Shown here: one piece after another, positions 48,724 through 59,396 of the stretch
Position numbering within the stretch: position 1 is the first letter of the stretch
How the letters are laid out: every line of letters starts with the position of its first letter
NCBI RefSeq assembly: GCF_022059845.1
Contig: NZ_CP091851.1
Span: 2,170,001 to 2,234,000 of the forward strand
DNA length: 64,000 bases
Source of the DNA: Terrirubrum flagellatum
Lineage (GTDB): Bacteria; Pseudomonadota; Alphaproteobacteria; Rhizobiales; Beijerinckiaceae
Direction: 5' to 3'
Made by a program: the position numbers and the translations under genes
The notes under the pieces: generated by a model
Seen by the model: only the letters and a program-made list of their open reading frames with translations
The model's database searches: none
What the model was told of the DNA's origin: nothing

Positions 48724-49713
48724 TCAATCGAGAACAGGTGGCCGCGTCAGGCCAATATGCCGGAGCAGATCGGCGATGGCGGCCAGCCTGCGTTCGCGAT
48801 AGGCCTTCACATCCATGCCGGCGTAATCGAGAAAGCCCTGCCCGGTGCGCAGGCCAATGCGCCCCTCCTCCATGTTTTTTGAAATGATCGGCGGCGCGGC
48901 GTAGCGGTCGTTCTTCAGCGCGCCTTCGAGATAGCGGCTGGCGTAATAGAGAATGTCGCCGCCGCCCCAATCGATGAATTCGAGCAGGCCGAGCACGGCG
49001 TAGCGAAAGCCGAAGCCATAAGTGATCGCCTTGTCGATATCGGCGGCGCTGGCGACGCCCTCGTCCACCATGCGCGCCGCCTCGTTCATGGCGAGCACCT
49101 GAATGCGCGGCACGATGTAGCCGGGCGTCGCGGCGCAGACGACAGGCACTTTGCCGATGGATTCCAGCAGCGCCTTCATACGCGCGGTGATTTCAGGGTC
49201 TGTCGCGCCGCCCGCCGAAATCTCCACCAGCGGCACGAGATAGGCGGGGTTGAGCCAATGCGCGTTGAGAAAGCGTTCCGGCTTCTCGATCACGCCGGAG
49301 AGATGATCGACGAGGATGGTCGATGTCGTGGACGCGATGATCGCATCCGGCTGCGCCGCTTTCGAGGCGCGCGCGAGCAGATCGCGCTTCAAATCAACGA
49401 TTTCAGGCACGCCTTCGAAAATCACATCGGCGGACGCGGCGGCCTCATCCATACGCCGCTCCGCGACGATGGAGACGCGTCGCTCGATATCGGCGATGCG
49501 CGCCTCGTCGAACAGGCCGAAGCGGGCGAGGCTTGCGAGGCCTTCGTGAATCTCGCCCAGCGCTTGGCGCTCAAGCTTCGCGAAGCTTTCCGCATCCCGC
49601 TCCTTGAGATCGATCAGCGCGACATCATGACCGGCATAGGCGAAGGCGACGGCGATGCCGCGGCCCATGCGGCCGGCGCCGAGACAGGCGATGGTTGCGC
49701 GACCCGTCGTCAT
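48724..49713 (-). CDS. 3-hydroxyacyl-CoA dehydrogenase family protein
   Basis: A 329-residue NAD-dependent enzyme. The N-terminal fold is IACLGAGRMGRGIAVAFAYAGHDV. The catalytic region is IASTTSTILVDHLSG and FLNAHWLNPAYLVPLVEIS, with the active histidine in the NAHW block. The C-terminal domain has GYIVPRIQVLAMNEAARMVDEG. It acts on 3-hydroxyacyl-CoA or a related carnitine-like hydroxy acid. Last gene of the operon 54467-48724; its ATG overlaps the stop of the octopine-dehydrogenase-like gene. Confidence 0.91.
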   Translation of the reverse strand: MTTGRATIACLGAGRMGRGIAVAFAYAGHDVALIDLKERDAESFAKLERQALGEIHEGLASLARFGLFDEARIADIERRVSIVAERRMDEAAASADVIFEGVPEIVDLKRDLLARASKAAQPDAIIASTTSTILVDHLSGVIEKPERFLNAHWLNPAYLVPLVEISAGGATDPEITARMKALLESIGKVPVVCAATPGYIVPRIQVLAMNEAARMVDEGVASAADIDKAITYGFGFRYAVLGLLEFIDWGGGDILYYASRYLEGALKNDRYAAPPIISKNMEEGRIGLRTGQGFLDYAGMDVKAYRERRLAAIADLLRHIGLTRPPVLD

Positions 49714-50804
49714 GACGCGAAACCCTCCTTCAGCAGCATTTGCAGCGAGGCCCGATCGAGACCGCCAAGGCCGAGACTCGCGAGCGTGCGTCCGCCTTCG
49801 AGAAAATTCTTGCCGCAGACCGCGCCGCCAATGGCGAGGAACGCGTTCGTCAGGGGCATTTCGACTCTCGCCAGCGCGCCGACCGAACGGAAGAAGGAGA
49901 GACCGACACGCAGATCCTCACGCATGTAGCGATGGGTCTGGAGATCAAGGGTCTCGCGCCAGTCGCCGGAGTCGGTCAGGCGGTCATGGGAGCCGCGGCC
50001 ATACATCCACTCCTCGCCCTCCTTCGCGTAGTGATTGGCGAGCGGAAAATGCGGCGCGCCATAACCCAGCGCCTCGCGCACGGCGATACGTTCCGCGTCG
50101 AGCGCGTCTGTCACGCGGCGGATCGAGGCTTGCGTGCCTTCCTTGTGAATATCCCAGCGCTCGAAATGCGCGATGGGGCCTGCGTTCATGATGATCAGCG
50201 GCGGATGAATAATCGGCCCGGCGTTCATCAGCGCGCCGGAGAGCGCGTCGCCGCACGGTTCGATCACGCCGGGAAAGGCGCGGCCGATCACATCGATCGC
50301 ATGCTCCGCGGCGACAAGCGGAAAGACGCCGACCGGCAGCCGCGTGGCGCGAATGGTGATCGCGACGTCGAATGGTCCGTGCTTGCGCGCGAGCCATGGC
50401 AGCGTGCCGGTTTCGGCGAAGACGACCCTCGCGCGATTGCCGGCGTCATGCATGGCCCTGGCGAAGATGAAGGAGCCGAAGGTCGCCGGCGGAAGAAACA
50501 CGACCTGCCCGTCGCGGAGATGCGGCGCGAGCGCAGCGGCGATATCGCTTTGCGCGAAGGCTGGCGCCGGGCAGAGGATCAATTCGGCGCCGCGCACGGC
50601 TTCGGCAATATCTGTCGTGACGCGCGCGAGTCTGACTTCGTGACGGCCGTTGAAATCCTTGACCGTGATGCGCTCGCCTTGCGCGACATGAGCCGCGACA
50701 GCGGCTGCGTCGCGCCGCCATAGTGAGACTTCATGGCCCTGCAACGCGAAATCGCCCGCCGCGGCGAAAGAGCCATTGCCTCCTCCGAGAACCGCAATCC
50801 TCAT
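49710..50804 (-). CDS. NAD/NADP octopine/nopaline dehydrogenase family protein
   Basis: A 364-residue protein with an N-terminal Rossmann fold (MRIAVLGGGNGSFAAAGDFA) and a C-terminal octopine-dehydrogenase helical domain containing NAGPIIHPPLIIMNAG, YGAPHFPLANHYAKEG and TNAFLAIGGAVCGKNFLEGG. Enzymes of the family make or break opines by reductive coupling of an amino acid and a keto acid. Here it sits inside an acyl-CoA catabolic operon. Start ATG 50804 overlaps the stop of the ligase gene (TGATG); a GTG one codon earlier is possible. Substrate unknown. Confidence 0.9.
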   Translation of the reverse strand: MRIAVLGGGNGSFAAAGDFALQGHEVSLWRRDAAAVAAHVAQGERITVKDFNGRHEVRLARVTTDIAEAVRGAELILCPAPAFAQSDIAAALAPHLRDGQVVFLPPATFGSFIFARAMHDAGNRARVVFAETGTLPWLARKHGPFDVAITIRATRLPVGVFPLVAAEHAIDVIGRAFPGVIEPCGDALSGALMNAGPIIHPPLIIMNAGPIAHFERWDIHKEGTQASIRRVTDALDAERIAVREALGYGAPHFPLANHYAKEGEEWMYGRGSHDRLTDSGDWRETLDLQTHRYMREDLRVGLSFFRSVGALARVEMPLTNAFLAIGGAVCGKNFLEGGRTLASLGLGGLDRASLQMLLKEGFAS

Positions 50805-52351
50805 CACGAGTCCTTCCGCGTTTGCATCTGCCGCTCCTGATCGATCTGCCGCAGGCGGAAGTGTTGCGCCTTGCCCAGCGCCGTGCGCGGGAGATCAGCG
50901 ACAATGATGATCTCGCGTGGCTGCTTGAAGCGGGCGAGCTGCGATTTCGCTCGCTCCGCGAGGCTCGCGCGCAATGCGTCGTCGCTGGTCGCGCAATCCG
51001 CGCGCGGCTGGACATAGGCGACGGGAATCTCCTGCCAGCGCGCATCGGGACGGCCGACGACGCACGCGTCCGCGATATCGGGATGCTCGATCAGCACGCG
51101 TTCGACCTCTGCGGGATAGATATTCTCGCCGCCTGAGATGATCATGTTCTTCTTGCGATCGTTGATGAAGAAATGACCGTCGGCGTCGCGATAACCAATG
51201 TCGCCGGTGTGGAACCAGCCGTCGACAAGCGCTTCGCGCGTCGCAGCTTCGTTGCGCCAGTATCCGGTCAGCACGTTCGGGCCGCGCACGCAGATTTCGC
51301 CGGCCTCGCCGACAGGCGCTTCACGACCATCCTCGCGCATGACTTTCGCTTCGCAGAAAAGGCCTGCGAGTCCGGTCGAACCGGGGCGCGCCGCATCGCC
51401 GCCGAGCCTTGTATAGATCGCGATCGGAGAGGTTTCGGTCGAACCATAGACCTGCAGCACGGGAACGCCGCGCGCGACGAAGGCGTCGATGAGCTGTTGC
51501 GGCACGATCTGCGAACCCGTGGCGATCGCGCGCAGCGACGACAAGTCGGCTGCGTTCCAATCGGGATGATCGATCAAGGCTTGCAATGTCGCGGGCACGA
51601 GCACGGTGAGCGTCGGCTTTTCCCGCGCAACAGCGTCGAGCGTCGCTTGCGGCGCGAAGCGCGCATGGATCGTGACCGTCGCACCGCATTGCAGCGCCGC
51701 CGTCGTCTGGATGTTGAGGCCGCCGACATGAAAGAAGGGCAGCACGGTGAGCACATGATCCGCTGCGGTGAGGCCATGCATGTGCTGGCTCATCACACCG
51801 TTCCAGAGCAATGCGTCCTGCGTGAGAACCGCGCCCTTCGGGCGGCCCGTGGTGCCCGAGGTATAGACGATCAGCAGGGGATCACGCAGGTCGCTGACGG
51901 CCTCTTCAACGTCTGTCGCCGACGAAAGGAGCGCATCAAAGGAAACAGCGCCTTCGCTTTCATGGTCGAGGCCCACGATTTCCGCGTCCGGCGCCGCCTC
52001 GCTGAAGGGTGCGACCACCGCCGCGAAATCCTTCTCGACGAACAGCGCTTTCACTTCGGCGTCTGCGAGAATGAAAAGCTGCTCCGCAATAGCAAGCCGC
52101 CAGTTCAGGGGAACCATGATCGCGCCGATGCGCGCGCAGGCGTAGAGCAGGACGAGATATTCGGGCCGGTTGAGGCTGAGGATCGCAACGCGATCGCCCT
52201 TCACGACTCCCATTTTCGATTGCAGCGCACGAGCCAGTTTCTCAATGCGGTGCTCGAATTCGGCGTAGCTCATCGCCGCGCCTTCGAAATTCATCGCCGG
52301 CTTGTCAGGCGTGAAAGCCGCGTTGCGCTGGATGAGCTGCGACAGATTCAT
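50804..52351 (-). CDS. Acyl-CoA synthetase (AMP-binding, class I adenylate-forming)
   Basis: A 515-residue ligase that activates a carboxylate as acyl-AMP and then acyl-CoA. It has the P-loop-like LLIVYTSGTTGRPKGAVLTQ, the aromatic/acid box VYGSTETSPIA, the hinge DGWFHTGDIGYRDADGHFFI and NDRKKNMIISGGENIYPAEV, and the catalytic lysine near ALGKAQHFRLR. It probably feeds the acyl-CoA dehydrogenase encoded just upstream. Chain length or aromatic preference cannot be read. Confidence 0.93.
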   Translation of the reverse strand: MNLSQLIQRNAAFTPDKPAMNFEGAAMSYAEFEHRIEKLARALQSKMGVVKGDRVAILSLNRPEYLVLLYACARIGAIMVPLNWRLAIAEQLFILADAEVKALFVEKDFAAVVAPFSEAAPDAEIVGLDHESEGAVSFDALLSSATDVEEAVSDLRDPLLIVYTSGTTGRPKGAVLTQDALLWNGVMSQHMHGLTAADHVLTVLPFFHVGGLNIQTTAALQCGATVTIHARFAPQATLDAVAREKPTLTVLVPATLQALIDHPDWNAADLSSLRAIATGSQIVPQQLIDAFVARGVPVLQVYGSTETSPIAIYTRLGGDAARPGSTGLAGLFCEAKVMREDGREAPVGEAGEICVRGPNVLTGYWRNEAATREALVDGWFHTGDIGYRDADGHFFINDRKKNMIISGGENIYPAEVERVLIEHPDIADACVVGRPDARWQEIPVAYVQPRADCATSDDALRASLAERAKSQLARFKQPREIIIVADLPRTALGKAQHFRLRQIDQERQMQTRKDS

Positions 52352-52364
52352 TTATTCGTCGCTC

Positions 52365-53648
52365 TCATTCATCACTCTCGCCGAGCTCGTAGAGCGCCTC
52401 GCGGCCAATGCGATCGAGACAGAGTTCGGCCGTCCAGGGCAGCATCAACGAGCCGCAGCGGCTATCGCGATAGATGCGCTCCAGCGGCAGCGATTTCAGC
52501 ATCGCCTGGCCGCCGCAGGTGCGGATGGCGAGCCGCGCAATATCATTCGCGCCTTCCATCACGGCGTATTGCGCGGCGTAGGCGCGCAAGGTCTGCTCCT
52601 TCGTCGGGTTCGGGCGCGCTTCCGTCACTGCCTGGAACCAGATCGTCTTGAGCTGTTCGAGCTTGATACGCATCTCGGCGACGGCGATCTGCTTCGTCGG
52701 ATACATCCGCCGCTTGACCGGCGGCGTACCGGGAACCTCGCCGCGCAGATATTTCGTGGTGAAGTCATAGGCGGCCTGCGCAAGGCCGACATAGGTCGGC
52801 GACAGCGTGAGAAACATGTGCGGCCAGCGCATCGCCGCCTGGAAATAGACGCCGCGCGGCATCAGCGCGGCATCGTGCGGGACAAACACGTTCTTGAACA
52901 GAAGCGTGCGCGAGACCGTGCCGCGCATGCCGAGCGGATCCCAATCGCCCACCACCGAAACGCCTTCGGCTTTCGCCTGCAGCGCGAGATAGAGCGTATG
53001 ACGGCGCGACGCTTTTTCGTCGCCATGCATCTCCGTGCAAAGCACGCCGTAATAGTCGGCGTGGCCGGAGAGCGAGGCGAAAATCTTCTTGCCGTTGACG
53101 ATCCAGCCGCCTTCGGTCGGCCGCGCTTCAGTGCCGAACGCCGCGCCGCCGGCGGCCGCCGCGCCGCCTTCGGAAAAGGGCTGTGAGTAGATCGCGCCCT
53201 GTTCGATGATCCTGTTGTAGTGAACGGTGCGGCGGCGATCATGCTCGGCGCGCGTCTCCGCGCTCATGTCGAGATCATCAGCCAGCGGCCCCGACCACAG
53301 CGTCGAGCAGACATGCATGTTCCAGGTCAGCGCGGTCGCGCCGCAATAGCGGCCGAGTTCGGCCGCCGCGAGCGAATAGGTCTGATAATCCGCGCCTAAT
53401 CCGCCAAGCGTTTTGGAAATGCAGATGCCGAGAAGACCCTCGCGATGGAGATCGGCGTAATTCTCGGTCGGGAATCTCGCATCGCGATCATAGGCGGCGG
53501 CGCGGGCTGCGAAGACCGACTGACCGATCCGCCGCGCACGCGCGATGATGTCGGCGCTTTCAGCGCTCAGGCGAAACGCGGCGGGATCAAAGATCGGCGC
53601 ATCGTCCGCGCTTTCGCCGGTCACGATCTGGGGCTTTGCAATAGTCAT
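52365..53648 (-). CDS. Acyl-CoA dehydrogenase family protein
   Basis: A 427-residue flavoprotein of the acyl-CoA dehydrogenase fold. It has DLHREGLLGICISKTLGGLGADYQTY at the N-terminus, an alternative-type middle domain GGWIVNGKKIFASLSGHADY, GDWDPLGMRGTVSRTLLFKN and the C-terminal helical RTCGGQAMLKSLPLERIYRD with CGSLMLPWTAELCLDR. The usual catalytic glutamate region is less clear, so a monooxygenase-like or DszC-like member of the same fold is possible. If so, the nearby flavin reductase could be its partner. Second gene of the operon. Confidence 0.88.
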   Translation of the reverse strand: MTIAKPQIVTGESADDAPIFDPAAFRLSAESADIIARARRIGQSVFAARAAAYDRDARFPTENYADLHREGLLGICISKTLGGLGADYQTYSLAAAELGRYCGATALTWNMHVCSTLWSGPLADDLDMSAETRAEHDRRRTVHYNRIIEQGAIYSQPFSEGGAAAAGGAAFGTEARPTEGGWIVNGKKIFASLSGHADYYGVLCTEMHGDEKASRRHTLYLALQAKAEGVSVVGDWDPLGMRGTVSRTLLFKNVFVPHDAALMPRGVYFQAAMRWPHMFLTLSPTYVGLAQAAYDFTTKYLRGEVPGTPPVKRRMYPTKQIAVAEMRIKLEQLKTIWFQAVTEARPNPTKEQTLRAYAAQYAVMEGANDIARLAIRTCGGQAMLKSLPLERIYRDSRCGSLMLPWTAELCLDRIGREALYELGESDE

Positions 53649-53660
53649 GGCTCTCCCCGA

Positions 53661-54467
53661 TCAGGAATGCGCGTCGATGAAGCTTGCGATGGCGGCGTTG
53701 AATTCCGCGGGCCGTTCGAGGCCGGCGAGATGGCCAACGCCTGCAAGCTCGATATATTTCGCGCCTGATATGCGTGCGGCCATCTTCTGCATCATCGGCG
53801 CCGGCGCATTCGTGTCCTTCGAACCCGCAAGTACGAGCGTGGGGATGGCGATGCGGCCAAGCGCCTCGCGCAAATCGAAGCCCATGAGCGCCTGCATCGC
53901 GGCGCGATAGGTCGCTTCGGGAACGGAGCCCATGCAGTCTTCGGCGAGCGCCATGCCGGCGGGATCGGCGTCATCGCCGACGAGGCTGCGCACGATGCCG
54001 GGCGCGAGAGATTTCAAAGTCTCGCCGCGATCGAGCGGCGACAAACGCGCCTCGAGGAAATTCTTTTGCCAGTCGCCGTCGGAGCTGCCGAAAGCCGGAC
54101 TCGTCTGCGCGAGCACGATCGCGCGCGGCAGCCGCGGCTCATCTGATATCAGTTGCTGCACGATCATGCCGCCGATGGAATGGCCGATGAGCAACGGCTT
54201 CTCGGCGCCGATCGCCGCAAGGAAATCCTTCAGGGCGGCGGCGAAACTCGCGATGCTGACTGCGGCAAGCGGCGCCGAGCCGCCATAGCCCGGCATGTCC
54301 CAGGCGACGGCGCGATAGCGGTCGCCGAACGCAGCAAGTTGCGATCGGAAGGCGCGGCCCGCGCCGCCGACGCCGTGCAGGAACACCAGCGCTGGCGCGC
54401 GCTCCGGCCCCGCGGCCTCATAGGCGAACCGGCCGTCCGGTGTTTTCAACTGCGTCAGCTTCTCCAT
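53661..54467 (-). CDS. Alpha/beta hydrolase (PcaD/NicD-like)
   Basis: A 268-residue serine hydrolase. HGVGGAGRAF forms the oxyanion site, WDMPGYGGS follows, GHSIGGMIVQ holds the nucleophile, AGSKDTNAPA the acid and GVGHLAGLE the histidine. The family includes 3-oxoadipate enol-lactonase and N-formylmaleamate deformylase. It begins the five-gene operon with a strong GAGGGG ribosome site. NicD-like function would fit the neighbouring NicX-like gene but is not shown by sequence alone. Confidence 0.9.
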   Translation of the reverse strand: MEKLTQLKTPDGRFAYEAAGPERAPALVFLHGVGGAGRAFRSQLAAFGDRYRAVAWDMPGYGGSAPLAAVSIASFAAALKDFLAAIGAEKPLLIGHSIGGMIVQQLISDEPRLPRAIVLAQTSPAFGSSDGDWQKNFLEARLSPLDRGETLKSLAPGIVRSLVGDDADPAGMALAEDCMGSVPEATYRAAMQALMGFDLREALGRIAIPTLVLAGSKDTNAPAPMMQKMAARISGAKYIELAGVGHLAGLERPAEFNAAIASFIDAHS

Positions 54468-54560
54468 GGTCCCCTCAGCCGAAACAGGCGGGAGGAGCTT
54501 AGCGCATTCCAGATATATGAAAAGGAATAATTTTACTTTTGAAATAACTTTGGGAGCATG

Positions 54561-55100
54561 TCAGGCCGCCCTGACGCGGCGGCGTGCGTAGCGCCAGACG
54601 GCCATGATCCGCGTGAAAATCCCGGCGCGCCCGCCCCGCAGGCCCGCCTCCTCCAGCGCCCGCGCGATGAACAGCCGCATGGGGATGATCTGCGCCCGCG
54701 CCCAATGATGGGCGGCGGCGAACCAGCCATACCCCCGAGCGAACCAGGGAATGGAGAGGAGCTTTTCCCGGTTGGTCTCGAAGATGAAGGCGCAGAGCGC
54801 GATGCCGACGATATCGGCGAGGAGATAGACGAAGACGCCCCAGACCCACGAATTGCTGGCGAACAGCCAGAAGGCTCCCGCCTTCATGAGTTCATGCGCG
54901 ATCGCGGGAATGAGGAAGACAATCAATGTGGGATAGGGCGGCAACCTCTCGATAAAGCGCCGCACCGCCTGCTTCAGCCGTTCGAGCGGCAATGCGGCGA
55001 TCAGCGCGGCGACAACGGGATGGAGATGATCCCAGACCCATGCGGCGCCAAGAAAGATCAGGGCGACGATGACCCAGAGGATGCGACGGAAGCTCTTCAT
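54561..55100 (-). CDS. Integral membrane protein, unknown function
   Basis: A 179-residue protein with three hydrophobic segments: ILWVIVALIFLGAAWVW near the N-terminus, PTLIVFLIPAIAHELMKAGA and VWGVFVYLLADIVGIALCAF. An amphipathic Arg-rich C-terminal end follows (AVWRYARRRVRAA). I do not recognise the family. ATG 55100 is chosen over the in-frame 55226, which would overlap the dipeptidase gene. Confidence 0.75.
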   Translation of the reverse strand: MKSFRRILWVIVALIFLGAAWVWDHLHPVVAALIAALPLERLKQAVRRFIERLPPYPTLIVFLIPAIAHELMKAGAFWLFASNSWVWGVFVYLLADIVGIALCAFIFETNREKLLSIPWFARGYGWFAAAHHWARAQIIPMRLFIARALEEAGLRGGRAGIFTRIMAVWRYARRRVRAA

Positions 55101-55150
55101 GGCGAAACGATAGGGAGACCAGCGAGGACTGTCATGCGCCCGCAGGCGCG

Positions 55151-55933
55151 TCATTGTCGCGGCGTGATCGGGAAGTCGAAGCCCTGCGTCGGAAACGGCT
55201 CGTCGACAAGCTGGAAATGCCACCATTCCTTGGCGTAGCCGCGAAAGCCGTGGCGCTCCATCGCGCTGCGCAGCGTCTCGCGATGGCGCCGCGCTGCGGG
55301 ATCGACGCCTTTGGCGTTGAGATGGGCGAGTTCATCCATGCAGTCGAAGCCGACGCCGAAATCGAGAACGCCGTTGCCGGGCGGGCGGTCGTTCTGTGCG
55401 GCGCAATTGGTCGGCGCAGACATGGCCGAAGCGCCTTTCGCTGTGAGCCCGAGATCGACCGTCCCGCCGCGCGTATGGGCCGAGGTGCTGGAGACATAGC
55501 CGAGCGCGAACAACCTCGCCTTGTCGATGCGGGGATAGAACTCCTGCTTCATTTTCGCGTCGGCGGGATTGCGGCTCCAGGCGACGAAATCGGCGACGGC
55601 GCGCATCGGGCGATAACAGTCCCAGACGATGAGCGAGAGATTTTGCGCCAGGAGTTCGGCCTGGATGGCGCGCAGGCGCTCGGCGGCTTTCTCCGTCAGC
55701 ACGCATTCGGCCGCGGCGTAGCCGGCGATCGGCCGGCCGACGAAGTTATGGGCGCCGGCGTAGCGGATGTCCTGCTGGATCGAGGAATCGACGTCGCGGA
55801 GATAGACGAAGCCCGACGGCAGCGCGCCCGCCTGCGCGGACGGCGACCCAAGGGCCAGCGCAAGCCCGAGGGCCGCGAGGCCGGCGCGGATCGTCAGCCC
55901 GCGGCCGCCATGTCGAGGGCCTGCGGAGTCCAT
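55151..55933 (-). CDS. M15 family D-Ala-D-Ala dipeptidase (VanX/DdpX-like)
   Basis: A 260-residue exported zinc peptidase. A signal peptide lies at about residues 12-36 (IRAGLAALGLALALGSPSAQA). Zinc ligands are in SAHTRGGTVDLGL (His and Asp) and EWWHF (His, with catalytic Glu before it). The substrate arginine is in DCYRPMRAV. These match VanX-type D,D-dipeptidases, here probably for peptidoglycan recycling rather than resistance, since no vanHA is present. The first 40 bp overlap the end of the phosphatase gene. Confidence 0.92.
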   Translation of the reverse strand: MDSAGPRHGGRGLTIRAGLAALGLALALGSPSAQAGALPSGFVYLRDVDSSIQQDIRYAGAHNFVGRPIAGYAAAECVLTEKAAERLRAIQAELLAQNLSLIVWDCYRPMRAVADFVAWSRNPADAKMKQEFYPRIDKARLFALGYVSSTSAHTRGGTVDLGLTAKGASAMSAPTNCAAQNDRPPGNGVLDFGVGFDCMDELAHLNAKGVDPAARRHRETLRSAMERHGFRGYAKEWWHFQLVDEPFPTQGFDFPITPRQ

Positions 55934-56472
55934 GGCGCGACCTCGCAGTTCTTCAGCCACCGGCCAAGCATATGAAAGAAGAAGGTCCCGTGCCCGACGA
56001 CCGCGATGGATCGTTCGGGCCGGGTTTCCAGCCAAAGCGCGAAAGCGGCCGCCCTCGCGCCGACCAGCTCGCGCGTCTCGATGGCGAAACCGCGCGGGTC
56101 GCGCTCGCCTTCGTCATGCCACCAGACATCGGGGAGATGATCGAATGTCAGGTGCGGGAACTCGCCGCGCAGGGCCGCGGGCGGGCGTCCGACGTCGCAG
56201 CTGCTCTCCAGCCCCTCGCGGTGCAGGTGCTCCACCAGAATGGGGATTCCCCGGCCGCCGAAGACGCCCGTCGCCGTTTCGATCGCGCGGGTCAGCGGCG
56301 ACGTGACGACGAGGTCATAGGCTCTGCCGGCCAGCAATTCCCTTGCCTCCGCCACCTGCTGGCGGCCGAGCGTCGTCAGCCGGGCGTCGAAATGCAGGGG
56401 ATCGACGCCGGTCGCCGCATAGGCCTCGTTGAAGGTCGACTGGCCGTGGCGGATGAGATCGACCGCCGGCAT
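55894..56472 (-). CDS. Histidine phosphatase family protein
   Basis: A 192-residue phosphatase with VDLIRHGQSTFNEAYAATG (phospho-histidine) at the N-terminus, SPLTRAIETATG and a second histidine in IAVVGHGTFFFHML. Substrate unknown. It overlaps the dipeptidase gene by 40 bp and follows a 72-residue ORF by 18 bp, so the three form a compact operon. Confidence 0.92.
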   Translation of the reverse strand: MPAVDLIRHGQSTFNEAYAATGVDPLHFDARLTTLGRQQVAEARELLAGRAYDLVVTSPLTRAIETATGVFGGRGIPILVEHLHREGLESSCDVGRPPAALRGEFPHLTFDHLPDVWWHDEGERDPRGFAIETRELVGARAAAFALWLETRPERSIAVVGHGTFFFHMLGRWLKNCEVAPWTPQALDMAAAG

Positions 56473-56490
56473 CAGCGCCGGCCCGCCGGA

Positions 56491-56709
56491 TCAGTCCGCA
56501 AAATTGTCCTCGGAGCTCATCGAGGCCCGCTCGGCGGTCTCGCGCGCCAGCCTCAATCGCCTCAGCCTGGCCGTTCGCTCCTCCAGACTCTCGGTCTCGA
56601 CCATGTATTCCGTCAGGCTGATCCTGACGGCTGGTTCGGCCGGGGTGGGAAGGCGACGGGGCGTCTTGGGTTTCGCGGGCGCCGGGGCCCGGGAGGGCTT
56701 CTTCATCAT
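56491..56709 (-). CDS. Small basic hypothetical protein
   Basis: A 72-residue protein: a Lys/Pro/Ala-rich start (MMKKPSRAPAPAKPKTPRR) and a helical Arg/Glu-rich second half (EERTARLRRLRLARETAERA). No family is recognised. It precedes the phosphatase gene by 18 bp on the same strand, which supports translation. There is only an A-rich stretch and no clear ribosome site before the tandem ATGs. Confidence 0.5.
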   Translation of the reverse strand: MMKKPSRAPAPAKPKTPRRLPTPAEPAVRISLTEYMVETESLEERTARLRRLRLARETAERASMSSEDNFAD

Positions 56710-56859
56710 CTTTTAATACAAGCGCTTTTCCGCGCAAAAGCCAAGCGGCAGCCGCGATTCGGACCCTCCGACGCCATAGTCCTAGGCCGTCAGTCCTAAT
56801 TCGCGCCGAGGGCTTTCCTGGCCGTCAGAAGCGTTTGCCTTTGCGCCCGGGACCAATAA

Positions 56860-58542
<1,683 letters not shown>

Positions 58543-58661
58543 CCTCTAACGCAACGGCGCCCGTTCACCATCCGGCGTCGCGACGAAGCGGCCAAGCTTG
58601 ACTCCGCCGGGCGGCTCCAACCATTGCGTGCGCGGACCCGGCCAGAAACCTTTCCGCAACG

Positions 58662-58916
58662 ATGAAATCGAAACTCGACGACGCGAAGGCGCTCTGGGCC
58701 GAACTCCAGATCCGCGCGCAGCTCGCCGCCTCCGCCAGCCTTCATCTCTACACGCTGGCGGCGGTCGCCTTGGGCCTCATCCTCGGCTTTCTCATCGCCT
58801 TCACATCGGCGCGGCTCGCGGTGCTGGTGATCCTCGCGGTCGGCGTCGGCGTCGGCTACGCGGTCAGATCCTTCGTCTCCTATCGCCGAAGGCGGAAATG
58901 GATGGAGCGCGAATAG
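58662..58916 (+). CDS. Small two-segment membrane protein, hypothetical
   Basis: An 84-residue protein with a helical start (MKSKLDDAKALWAELQIRAQ), then LYTLAAVALGLILGFLIAF and ARLAVLVILAVGVGVGYAV as two membrane helices, and a basic tail RRRRKWMERE. The layout resembles small phage-holin-like or DUF883-like membrane proteins, but I do not assign a family. It lies 119 bp after pgm. Confidence 0.65.
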   Translation: MKSKLDDAKALWAELQIRAQLAASASLHLYTLAAVALGLILGFLIAFTSARLAVLVILAVGVGVGYAVRSFVSYRRRRKWMERE

Positions 58917-59024
58917 CGCTGCAACCCCGCATCGCCACGGTCAGGTGACGCTTGCGTCACGCTCGCTGAGCTAACGTTGCGTCCGCCCGGTCGATCATCG
59001 ATCGGCGCGCAAGGGGGCGCAGCC

Positions 59025-59204
59025 ATGACCGAAGAAGCGGTCGATGAAACCGCGCGCTTCAACGCCACTCAGCAGGGGTGGCGAAAGGCCGGCCGCGCGG
59101 TGGCCGCCAGCGGCGCAGGTCTGGCCGCGCTCGCGCTCTGTGGCGCCTGGGCCGGCTTTCTCGGCTGGGCGGCCTGGCGGCTCTTCGAGGCGATCGCCGG
59201 CTAG
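59025..59204 (+). CDS. Small single-pass membrane protein, hypothetical
   Basis: A 59-residue protein with a polar N-terminal half (MTEEAVDETARFNATQQGWR) and one hydrophobic helix (AGLAALALCGAWAGFLGWAAW). AAGGGGGC before ATG 59025 is an acceptable ribosome site. Unknown function. Confidence 0.55.
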   Translation: MTEEAVDETARFNATQQGWRKAGRAVAASGAGLAALALCGAWAGFLGWAAWRLFEAIAG

Positions 59205-59396
59205 GCGGACGGCAAGCTCTCGGCATTTCGCCTACGGCGTTCTACTTATTTTCAGCGATGCCGCTATGTCGTATCGCGCCGGCAGGCAGCGCGGCGTCAG
59301 CTTCATTCGCAGGCGGGCGCCCACGCAACCATTCGCTTATTGTTGTTGATATTTGAACGCGGCTCGCCGTTCAGCGGCGGGATATTGAGGACGCTC

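Noticed and set aside
47555-48970. 471-codon minus-strand frame opposite the NicX-like gene
   Set aside because: No recognisable domain, and the plus strand encodes a well-conserved protein with metal ligands.
55151-55933. Vancomycin resistance determinant
   Set aside because: VanX-like chemistry is evident, but there is no vanH, vanA or vanRS; peptidoglycan recycling is the simpler reading.
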